This document shows, one piece after another, positions 37,500 to 48,723 of a stretch of DNA of 64,000 nucleotides. Position 1 is the stretch's first letter, and every line of letters begins with the position of its first letter. A program made the position numbers and the translations under genes. The stretch is from Blastomyces gilchristii SLH14081. Taxonomy: Eukaryota; Ascomycota; Eurotiomycetes; Onygenales; Ajellomycetaceae. The stretch is from contig NW_003101678.1 in the NCBI RefSeq assembly GCF_000003855.2, positions 3,866,946 to 3,930,945 of the forward strand, written 5' to 3'. The notes under the pieces were generated by a model that did no database searches, had not been told where the DNA came from, and saw only the letters and a program-made list of their open reading frames with translations.

Positions 37500-40400
37500 T
37501 TCAGAAGTAACTTGTTAGCTTTTACATGTGTATGACTGATCTCTTTTAATCTTGATTCTGTGTCTGTAACTGTTGTGTCTGTGACTGTTATATCTGCAGC
37601 TGCTGTTTTCTCTCTCATCTTTTCTGAAGCATTCTCTGAGATGTGTGAATACAATTCATATAACAGATAGAATGATGAACACTTAAAGACTGCATGCTGC
37701 TGAATTCGCATGACTAATAGCATCTGACTGAGATATTTATCTCATAATCTTGTAGACTTACTCACTAGATATTTCATCAGCATGTTGCTCAAGATTTCAT
37801 TCAAGTATTTCATCTTCTCATTCATCCGTGGATGATATAATGTTGTTCTATGATATCTTGTCTGTAACTGGCTTATAAAATGCCTTATCACTTCTTCTAT
37901 GAGGTTCACATCATTATCAGTTAGAATCTTGTACAGCATTTCATAGTTAATATAGATCTCATTATATAGAAACTTTGTTATCATCTTCTCTATTATCTCT
38001 GAAACTGCTTTCATGACTGACCAGTCAGTAGTGTAATTAATAGCAGTGATTATTCATTAATTTTCATTTGATATTCACAGTAATATGTCTATGAAATTCA
38101 TCTCTTATTATATAAACAGTTGTATTATACACTTTATCTGATGTTGTACTTTCTTATATTCTAACTCTTTCTTAGATTCTTTCACAATCTGATAATTCAG
38201 GCACTTGTAAGCATATATCTGAATGTTCTCAGTCATGCTTGATCAGTATACTCTTGATTCAAGTATACTCATGAGTTCAGAGCTTTCTAAGTGACTGAAT
38301 TCCTTGTGTATATAAGTTATTAAGTTATATCTAAATAAAGATTCTAGATAGAGAGCTTCTGCATATTCTAGATCACAGTAAAGCATAATATCATTTTTTA
38401 ATTTTCTTAGCTTAAAGTTCAGAAGCATCTCTTCTACTACTTTCATAAGATACTTGTTATCTAACATCTTGCTATTCTTCAAGTAAGAGATTATAATATT
38501 CACTCATTCTGATTTCTTGCATCTTCTCAGCATGTTTAATGTGAATATCTCTTATATCTGATTCACAGAATTCTCACTCATGAAATCAGGTCTGTGACTG
38601 ATTGTATCAGATATCACAGTGTTCAATTCCTTTCAGTATTTGATATGAAGATTATATACTTGAAACTCTGAGATTCAATGTGCTAAGTGTTTGAAAGATT
38701 TTATCATTGATTATAGATAGACAAGGCTTTCATAATCTGTGATCACTGTTATTATATATCTGTTATCAATATATCTATCTCACAATGTCAGTGCATGCTT
38801 GATCACTAGCAATTTCTTTTCATATACTAGATAATTGAGCTCAGCATCTGATAGTTTTCTATCATTATATATTATCAGATGCAGCTTGCTGTTCTTACTC
38901 ATCTGTAGAAGAGTGTCTTCAATAGCTCATTTAAATGTGTCTGTCTCAATGTAGAAAGGTTTATTATAATCTGATTAAATAAGCACTGAAGATGTTATTA
39001 TACATTTTCTCAGTGTGAGAAAAATCTCTTTACACATGATATTTCAGATAATTGAATAAAACTTCTTCTTTCACAGATTTGTATTCATTTCTCTTAAGAG
39101 ATCTGAGAGTGATACAGATATTCATGTGAAATTCTTGATGAATCTGCAGTAATATAAAATCAATTTAAGAAACTACTGTATATAATGTACATTTCTCAGC
39201 TGCAGTCAATTTACTATAACATTCAATTTCTTTGAGATGAGATGTATACAGTCATCACTCACTACATGTTCTATAAACTTCAACTCTTTCATTTTAAACA
39301 CACACTTGATTGATTTAATATAGAGCTTATACTCTGTCAGAGTTATAAGCACTTTATCAAGATACTTCAGATGTTTATTATATGAGTTTGAAAAGACTAG
39401 AATATTATTGAGATATATGAGATATAAGGTTTCATTCTGTTTATAAAGAATTATATTTATTATTATTTGAAAGATGACAGATGTATTTATCAGACTGAAT
39501 GATATTATTAGAAATTCAAACTTCTCTCATTATATATTAAATATGATTCACAGAACTGACAGTTTATCTACACAGATCTGTCAGTATTCTGAGAGAAGAT
39601 TAATCTTCAATAGATATCAGATGTTTTCAACTGTATTCAACTGTTATTAAATTTATAACAGTGAATATTCATTCTTGATTATAAGCTTATTAAGTGCTTA
39701 ATAATCAATACACATCTGTCACTCTTCATCTGCCTTTTTCACAAATAGAACTGAAAAGTCTCACATGCTTGATAAGAGTTATATAAGATTATATTCTAGA
39801 AGATCTGTAATCTGACACTTCTGTTCTTTAAGATATATTTGTAATAGAGAGTACACATTCTGATTAACTGATTTTATGTTCTCTGTGTCAATCTCATGTA
39901 TAAATTCTTGTTTCAGTGATAATTTCAGTAAAAGATCTGTTTGAAAGATCTTCTCATACTTCTTCAGAAGCTTCTTCATACACTTGTTCTTCTGTATATT
40001 CTTTATCTTGATTTTCTCTGCTTCTGAGTTCTGTATAATATATAGAATACTTTCAGATAAGATCTTGTAAATTATTCTCTTTACTTATTGATGTATAAGC
40101 AGATTTAATTCTTTTATATCAGAGATATGAAATGTTCTTCTCATATCAGTTGATAGAATTGTATGAATCATTTTTTTTCTATCAGTCAATTACATATAAT
40201 ATGTATATCATTGAATCTGTGAATTGAACCTTTGAAATTAATTAAGTCTGAGAATAAGATTATATTTCATGTTCTGCAGCTCTTATACTCAAATATAGTA
40301 AGATTATTTTCTGAAGTACAAGAGAACTCTTACTCTTGCAGATGATATTAAATATCAGTTATCAGATAATCTTATATATCAGAGATTCTTCACTCAGTGA

Positions 40401-40800
40401 ATCTCTTTCAGTCTTTGAATTATATAATTATCAATATATTATATAGAAGCTTCTATATCTACTAACACTTTTACAGCTATCTCTTAATTCTTACTCAAGT
40501 ATCTCTTATACATTAATATTTCAGATCTTAAGATATTAAGATGAGTATTCACTTCATTCTCATCTGCATCTCAGTCAGAAGCCTACTTTCTGTTAATATT
40601 CACAGAATTCAGAGAATCATCTAATACAGATATCTCTTTTACTTTGAAGACTTTTTATAGAATATCAGTGAGTATCTTCAAGCTCACTGATTCTACTAGT
40701 TTTTTAACTCTCTTGTTTCTCTTAACTGTGTATACTGAGTGTAATCTTTTATATCATGATTTTAGCATTCACAGTTGAAGTAAGCTTAATACTCATAATA
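37500..40800 (-). pseudogene. gag-pol remnant of Gypsy E
   Basis: On the minus strand, a degraded CCHC knuckle lies at about 40790-40740 (FNC and His visible). The protease-to-RT linker is an open stretch (39979-39779). The RT palm motif is near 39420-39405 (YLNN for YLDD). The integrase zinc-binding segment (38503-38243) contains IHKEFSHLESSELMSIL. The integrase core (38014-37742) contains KILTDNDVNLIEEV and a YHRTT block. The two integrase stretches are the longest open frames of the element, but stops separate them. Confidence 0.85.
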
Positions 40801-42348
40801 TCAAGATTTTCACTCAGAAAATCTCTTTTTTAGAAGATTCAGCACTTTAGTAATAATATTCAGATCTAGATTCATTGTATCTAAGTGTATAATTTATATT
40901 ATAGAAGTCTGATTACTCATTCTTCACTGAGACATACTTAATTACAGTATTTTCTGTTATAATTGACTTACTTATTTCTATATAATGAGAATATTATATG
41001 CTTTCTTCACTGTATCTGACTGTGAGATTAAGCATTTTCATTTCACTCTTAACTCAGATATAAGATTATGAATGAAGATCTGTAAATAGAAAGATGTTAA
41101 AAGCTCTTCATTCAATATAAGATAGTATAAGCTGAAGTGTGTGAAGTATGATATAAGATCACTTACTTATCTATACTCAGTGAAGCATTTATAATACTTA
41201 TTTTATATATTCACTTTCTCAAAGTTATGCAAGATTCATTTGAAAAACTTATTTTATATTTATAAGAATGAATATTACTCTGAGTCTGTAAGATTTATCT
41301 TTTTATCAGTTATTTATAATGACTTCACTTTTTCACATAAAAATGCAGCAGATCTTAAGACTTATTGAAATTCTGTTAACTATCTATCTATGAGTTCATA
41401 TTCAATCTGATAATATAATTGTATCTGACTTAGTCAGCTGATTACAGCATTATTTTTTTAATTGCTATTAAAGCTTGATAACTTCAACAGATCTCTCAGT
41501 TTAATATATCTCATGCTTGAATTCTCATTCTGCACAGTAGTCTCTGATAATGTGTATACTTCTGAAGAGATTGTGAACAATCATGATAAGATCTTCAGAT
41601 TCAGTGTAGTTATCTATCTGTATAACTATTCAATCTTCTACTACAGATCTAAGATCTGGTTTTCTCTATTTTTATTAATGATAATAATTGTATCAGCAAA
41701 GCTCTTTATAGTGAATACTTAATCTGCAGTGAATACTAATTATTGTTTGACTTCTGTCTCAGCCTGTCACTGTATATACAAGACCTTAATCTCATTTAGA
41801 ATTCTCATATATATACAGAGCTTTGATTTCAGTGCAGCAGTTTCAGCTGCTTTTCTTACTGTTTTAAGTAAACTCTCTGAGAGATTCTGTATATCTTTCA
41901 GTTCAGATAGCAGAGAAGAATGTTATTCATATTAACTAGAGAAGATATTCATTTCAGTGATTTCTTATTAATTGTATAATGTCTATTATTATATTACTGT
42001 ATGATTTCTGTTATCATTATATGACTCTGATAATGATTACTTCTTTCTTTTTTATCCTTCTTTTGAGTAGAGAGTGAACTTCTTTGAATCTGGTTCATTA
42101 CTCTCATTCTCTTTCTCACATCTTATCTGTTCATGTCTCATATATGGCATTTGTCTGAGTGTGGAGTTTTTCCTTAATAAGTGAAGCAGTATCAATTAGA
42201 TACTCTTTCACTCACTGCTCTTTATATACTATCTTTTGAGATGTTCTAGAACTACACTGACATGATAACTACAAATCACTTTGTAGATGAAATTATCACA
42301 TTCTGAAGAAGTCTGCACTTCTCACTGATTTTTAGACATGCTATCAGA

Positions 42349-42535
42349 TGTGATTCAAAGATTGCTTGAGTCAGTGTACAATTACAGATGTATGCTGGCT
42401 TCTTATATATTGTATACTAAATTAATTAGCAGCTGCTATAGCCTCTTTACACTCGTAAGCAAGTTCAGAAGCGGCCGCGTTATTATCTGACGGTCGTACA
42501 TTCTTCCGAACCACTGTACGTTCTTCCGAACCACA
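42349..42535 (-). repeat. 5' LTR of Gypsy E
   Basis: 187 bp. The inner 100 bases are mutated (GTCAGTGTACAATTACAGATG), whereas 42457-42535 keep CpG and GpG sites (GAAGCGGCCGCG). This pattern is opposite to the 3' LTR at the same LTR positions. Confidence 0.9.
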
Positions 42536-43044
42536 GTTTCACACAGCTCATTACTTCTCTATGAGTAATTTTATTCATTTCATAGATTATTCAAATCAGT
42601 TTTCAATTACTCTATGATATTATTCAGATATAATATAGAAAGATTTAATTAATAAATATAAAAATCTCACTTCTATATAAGATTAGTAGATTACTTCTTT
42701 CATAATAGTAAGATACTACTAAGGTATCACTTCAGCTATTCTCACTCATAGAATAGAAGAGAGATATTCACTTATTATCTATATAGAATAGCTAGATACT
42801 GACTTCTCATTAAAGAAGTCAGTAATTCATTTTTCTTCTACTGATAATATATATAAGAGTTACTGCATTTCTTATACAATCTTCTTAGTATACTAAGTAC
42901 TATATCTATGATATTCTCACAATAACTCTGTAGCTCATAAGGTCACTATTTAAGCAAGATAGTTAAGCTTACTTATACAGCTTCTCAGATAACTATTTAC
43001 ATATTACTACTGATTAGTCACTACTTCAGTTCTATTATATTACA
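42536..43044 (+). repeat. Remainder of the D-2 3' LTR, end of the retrotransposon stack
   Basis: This is the reverse complement of the D LTR from the break at GTTT to its last base (ATTATATTACA, mutated from the TGTAACGTGAC end of D-1). It is fully mutated. Beyond 43044 no further D, B, A or E sequence is seen. Confidence 0.85.
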
Positions 43045-45031
43045 TCTGTATTTATAAATTTCTTTTAATTTCAACTTTAATTTTACAGTCTTTAGTTTTT
43101 CTCTTTCTGTTTCATATTTATATTATTTATAACATTGTTAGTTAATGAAGTTTTAATATAAAAATCAGTTATATCAAGTTAATGAGTAAATCAGATAGAT
43201 CAGAAAATCAGTTTAACTGTATTAAAAACTGTATTCAAATCAGCTTTAAATTAGAAAAGTATTTCAGAAGAATGTAATTTATTAATAAAGCTTTTAAATA
43301 CTTCAGAAGAACCTTTATTAACAGAGTTTAAATATGAAAAATCATTATCAGTAGCAACTGACTTAGTGAACAGAATATAAAATTATAAATAAGTATAAGA
43401 GTGAGAGTGAAATTGTGATGAATTTATTATATTAAACACTATACTTCTTTTCTTTTATTAAATTCTTTTTAATATAAGCTTTGAGTAAGATTATAATTAT
43501 CAATTGAATGTTTTCTTTTTTACTTTTTTATAATATAATGTGTTTCACTCCGTAAGCTTCTTCTAAGTAAGCAGTAGTATTATTAATCAACAAAATCTTA
43601 AATGCATTAATATAAATAGAACAAGATGATTTCAACATCTGATAAATATATTGAATAAAGCAGTAGTTAAAATAATGATTATATTGACAAGAAATCTCAA
43701 AGTAATAGTGTTGATGTGTAAAATAAGTTTCATAATCTGTAAAAGATGTAAAGCTTACTTGATTCAAAAGATTACTAGCTTGTGAGAAGTTATATGATAG
43801 AAGAATTAATAAGCTAGAATATGTAACCTGACATATCTATCACTGTATAACAAATACTGAGGCAAAAAACTTGATGAATAATGATATAAAATATATGTAT
43901 TATTTGTATAGTACACTGGTCAAGAAGAGACATAGTTAGTTCAGATATGTATGAAACAAAGGGTTTTAACATAGATAAAACTTCTGTGAAAGGTGCTTGT
44001 GAAACAAAGAGTCATTCATAATCTTGAATGAATGAATAGTTAGTTGGACATGAATCTCACTTGTGATTATTGTTTGTTGTTTTTCAAAAATGATGCTCAG
44101 ATGGTTTTTTGCCGGGAAAAAAAGGGTACAGGTACAGTACATTTACAACATGTACAAGACCATGCTGCCACATTCAGGACAGTTAGAAGATCAAGTCAAG
44201 ACACACAAATATCCGCCTCCTCACGAAATGACAAGGTAGTGGAAAAGTGTAAATAGAAATCTCCGTAGCGATATACATCATGTGTACTAATGTAATGTAA
44301 TATACGTACCATACATGTAGCTAGCTGGCCTTGGAAGTTAAATCTTTTTAAGACAAGGTAAAAATGATAGTGAAAGGCCCGACGAACTGCCTGACATGTC
44401 CGAAGCCCGAAAGTTACTGAGATGAGTGTCAAGGCGCCCGGCTGATCATAATTAATTAACAACAACAATAAAGCATCGGTTGCGAGAACTGGCCAACCGG
44501 CCTCTAGATAGAAAAAACAATAGCATATGGGTGAGGTGACGCTACCCCGTACCTGTATCTTCTAGTAACAGGAAAAGAAAAGGAAATGTAGATAGGACAA
44601 ACAAGAAAGGAAATTGGCGCTGCCAGTTCTGTGAAAGGTGGTAGAGGGTGTTTCTGAAATGGTGAGGGATTTAGTGAAAAGGGGTCAGTTGTAAAAAATA
44701 CTGCTGTAAACAGGAGGGTTGATGGACAACAAAATATAGGATATAGGAAGAGAGTAGGGTGAATTAAGGGCCCTGCTTAAGGAAAAGACAAAGAGTAAGG
44801 ATTAGATTATGAAACTCCCGGAAAAGGTAGGGGGTATAGCAGAAAAAAGAGGGTTGTATTTGGGGCATTGGAATGGATGTGAAGGATGCAGTTTGAAATC
44901 TATCACCCTATCCGCTGTTATGTTGGTGTATTCTAGAATATTCGAAGTTCGACAACGATGCCGGAACAGGTTCTCTACTTAGATCACAGGGGTGCAGAAG
45001 AACGGCAAAAGTCTGCATCCCTGTTTGAATT
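43045..45031. other. Boundary between AT-rich repeat stack and genic DNA
   Basis: Bases 43045 to about 44030 are AT-rich but without the strict loss of CC and GG seen to the left, and match no repeat in the window. From about 44040 the composition becomes ordinary. Short open frames (43767-43528 minus, 44044-44256 plus) have no recognisable motif. Bases nearest 45031 are the probable 3' UTR of the SNF2 gene. I see no gene here. Confidence 0.5.
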
Positions 45032-48000
45032 CTAATTTTGTGTTGTGACACCCTGCCATGTCAAACTTATCAGTAAAGCGGCCTATGAAAAAAAAAAAAA
45101 AAAAAAGACGAAATGAGCGGCCATAGGACTTACGAAGAGGAAGGCGAGTTCACGTGTATTCAAGCGCCCGATTGTCTGGCTGGCCTTCTCGTCCAATGCC
45201 CCCTCTACCAAAGCACGCTTCCGATCCTGTAGCTCGAGGATACGGTCCTCGACTGTTCCTTTCACGAAGATGCGATGCACCATTACCGGTCGCAATTGTC
45301 CAATGCGATGTGCACGATCGATAGCCTGCTCTTCAATGTAGGGATTCCAGAACGGATCAAGAATGATGACCTGCGAAGCGACGGTGAGGTTTAGGCCTGA
45401 GTTCCCGGCCTTCAGGGAAATGAGCATGATTGTACGGTCTTTACTGTCAGAGAACTCAAGGACAGCTTCGTTGCGCTCGCTGGGCTGCATGCTGCCGTCA
45501 TATCGGCAGTAGCCCCACCCTTCTCTTTCGATGGGGACTTGAAGAAGGTCTAGGAGGGTTGTGAACTGGCTGAAGATGATAGTTTTCTCTGGTTGGTCAT
45601 CACCCTCGGGAATGCGGGATTGAATACTGCGAAGGGTTTCCATTGTTTTCTCGATCTTAGCGCTAGTCACCCAATTGTCGTTGAGGTAGCGAATGTACTC
45701 TTTCTTCGCCTCGGCGTTTCTCACCGCCTGTTTCTTTAACTGTGATAGCGACTTTTTTTCGACTGCTTTGCCCTTGCCCTTTCCGATGTCACCGTCTCCA
45801 TCGTCATTGAGCCATGGCCCCGAATCATCCTCCCTATCTGCGCTGCTTGGGTCGTCGGGATAGAATACTTTTTTGAACGAGATGTTATCAGTTATCTTTT
45901 TGGGGTCGATAAGTGTGCGGCAATGGGGGCATTTAATAGAAGCTTCGCCATCAATGCCTTGTGCCAGCAGCCGAGAAGGATCCGATATGATAGCAAAACA
46001 CTCAGCGCATGTGCTGTGGCCGCATGGAAAGAAAATGATTGCGTTTTCTGCCACATCGAAGCAGACTGGGCATTCCATGTCTTCATTCGCCTTCAGACGC
46101 GAGACGACATCTGGCTCGAACCGTTTTGCGTTCTCGATCAGATCGATTTTAGCCGCTTCAGCAATTGTCTCCACTGACAAGTCGTCAATCAGGTGCGGAT
46201 GACAACATGTCTGCCGTAGTCGGAGAAGCAATACAAGAATATTGGAGTAATTGCGGCCAATTGTTCCTTCACGAAGGTATTTATTAAACCTAACCTGAGT
46301 TTTGGACTCTAGAGCATCATAGAGTGACTCTTCATCTTCGCTGAATGTAGCGTATGTCTTTTCAGTCGTCCGCGGGGGCAACTGCAAAATCCTCTTGCCA
46401 TCGATTTCCGACGATTTCGTCCGACGTAAAAGTATAGCTTTCAGCAGAGCTTGAAACTTTTTCATGGGAGGAAACCCCGGAGGTATATTAACGCGTTGTA
46501 ATACACTAAACGTCTATAATTAATTGTTAGCACTCTCGAGCCCTTTAAGAGGTAGCGAAAGGAGTTGGCTTGGTGCCATTATCACTCACATAATTAAATT
46601 TTTCAAGAACATTGTACGGCCCGATTCTCAAGAATTTAATCAGGGAGTAAATTTCCGACACATTATTCATCATTGGAGTGCCAGTCATACACCACCTATA
46701 AGTTGATTTCAGACGATAACACGCTTGGGCGGCTTTGGTGGCTTTATTTCTGATGCATTGGGCTTCATCTATGATTACCCGGTACCACGTACTCCTCTCT
46801 CCAAGAAGCGGCAATGAAAATTTCTCGTCAGGATCAATATTTCGGTAGGTATGTTCGTTCTCTGTCCTCATCCTCCTTGCGACCTCCAGTCGTTTCAGTT
46901 CTGAAGCCAGAGTACCGTAGGTTGTTAGAACAACGTCGTACCTCTTCAAATTGTTATACTTTACACCTCGTTCGTTGTGTAGAATGAACACAGTCAGTTG
47001 GTGTGTTGGCTTTAGCATCCGCTCAATTTCCCGTTTCCATTGTTGGATCAGCGCAACGGGCGCAACTATGAGAGTCGTTTTTCGCTCAGGGTCTGTCGAG
47101 GGTCGGGAAACCATGAGAGCTAAGGCCTGTAAGGTTTTTCCCAGGCCCATGTCGTCGGCCAAAATTCCGCCTCGGTTGGAGCATTCTTCCATAGACTTCA
47201 TCCAAGCCAAACCGAGCTTTTGGTGTTCCATCAAGGTGAATTGTAAAGCTTCCGGGGTGCCTACGCGATTGCAGTCAAGCTCCTGGTCAGGCCTAATATT
47301 TTCCATGAGTGTTTTCAACTCATCCATCGTAGTATTGGGGGTTATCTGTTCGTAGATCGTTGACTTGAAGTCACTACATGCAAAGACGGTGAGCATCATA
47401 CCATTAGTTTATCCTAATGTCATTCCTCGAGGCATGAAAATAGGGGTTTACCTACCTCGAACTCATGCCACGTGTTTCAAGCTCCGATGAAGTCTTGTAT
47501 ATTAAGTCAGCAATACCATCGCGGAAGGAATCGGGATGGCAACTGTGTGAGCCACTGGCGCCTGGCTCAGCTCCGAACATATTTGGATTTCTGGGCGACA
47601 TGGAATTGCTGGAATATGTAGAATATTCAAATCCATGGCCTCGAGGTATGATCGAATTATCGCACTCATGAGAGGTGGAGCAGCTAGAAGAAGTTTCATG
47701 CACCATATTATCCTTTGACCAGAGTCCCCTCACATCTGATGTTGTGCGGCACTGATTATGACTTGACGGAGCCGAACGACTCGCGGCGGCATAGCCAGCT
47801 TGAGGGTATACCTCTTCAAGTTCACTGTCGCTGGCTATTTCGATATAGTTTTCTTTAAATTTGGACGAATTTCCAGGTTTTCCACGATGCGTAGGATAGG
47901 ATCCTGAGCTGGATGAATATGACTCTTCATTCCAGTGTTGCTGTAACGACCTAGCGAATTCTTCATCCAAGCGCTCCTGTTCCCTCTTCTGTTTAAGCCA

Positions 48001-48723
48001 ATTCTCAGCTTCCCGCTGCTCACGTTCTATCTCTTCAAAATCATCAGAGAAGGCAAAAAGTTGGCGGACTGGTAAGCTGTTCAACACGACGGCCGATGAG
48101 CCACTATTCTCCCCTGGAGATGGGGTAATTTTCCTAGATTTCAATCCAGAATGTCCAGAATTGGCAGAAAAGCTAGTGCCGGTTGCAGTTCGGGGACGCT
48201 TACGGTTTGGCAACACTTCTCCTGGCCCATTGGAATCGGCACTCTGAGATGAGTTGGACAAGATGGGAAAGTTTGAATCACTCGAGTCTCCTAATTGGGA
48301 ATCATCTTCATCGCGATCACCATAACTCCGCCTGGGTATTGCAGACAAGTCAGAGAGATCCTGGCCTTGAAAATTCGTTTGCGATAAACGATTAGGCGCA
48401 GCCGCTGACCAAGCTTCGGGGGAGGGAGGACGTGTAGGAATTTCCTTAGACTCGATTTCCTCGGACTCGATGGGCTTGGGTTGTATAATAGCCAGCTCTG
48501 CTTCGGAGGATGCAATTGATCGAGGATCAGTGTCTCTAGAGCTGAGCCGCTGGAGATCGTTGTCGAGCATATCCTCTTCAGAGAGTGGATACCCATCCTC
48601 ATCAAAACCTGCAGGTAGATCCACCAGATCCGTTGTAGTTGTAGCATCTCCATGCTCCAGAAAGATATTCTCACCCTCGATGTCGTCGGAGTACATAGGG
48701 TTGTGAAAGGGGTTGGGCTCCAT
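45032..48723 (-). CDS. SNF2-family ATPase with RING finger, ULS1/RIS1-like
   Basis: Predicted protein of 1150 residues from four exons: 48723-47456, 47373-46590, 46513-45134 and 45052-45032. Phases match at every junction; introns are 82, 76 and 81 nt. The acidic N-terminus (1-420) is low complexity with a charged helix around LKQKREQERLDEEFARSLQQ. The SNF2 ATPase follows: motif I DDMGLGKT (about 496-503), DEAQ box (625-628) and TGTP (about 653). A C3HC4 RING (about 832-882) lies between the two helicase halves, and the C-terminal helicase half ends with DRAHRIGQ (about 1083-1090). This layout is that of yeast Uls1/Ris1 and Rad5/Rad16 relatives, nuclear DNA translocases and putative ubiquitin ligases acting on sumoylated chromatin proteins. 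The absence of a HIRAN-like start favours ULS1. The last exon adds six residues (GVTTQN); acceptor CATAG at 45072 would give a longer tail. Confidence 0.9.

Larger units (their letters stand above)
34294..42535 (-). mobile_element. Gypsy E, complete LTR to LTR, RIP-degraded
   Basis: The element has two 187-bp LTRs (34294-34480 and 42349-42535) with TGTG...CACA ends, flanked by a 4-bp duplication GTTT (34290-34293 and 42536-42539), inside the 3' LTR of D-2. Pol lies on the minus strand. A purine-rich tract (GTGAAGAAGGA on the minus strand, 34491-34481) adjoins the 3' LTR as a plus-strand primer should. The left outer LTR half (to about 34385) and the right outer half (from about 42457) keep CpG sites. 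Confidence 0.9.

Noticed and set aside
43528..43767. 79-codon minus-strand frame next to the repeat boundary
   Set aside because: Tyr/Phe-rich translation of AT-rich DNA, no domain and no neighbouring exons that fit.
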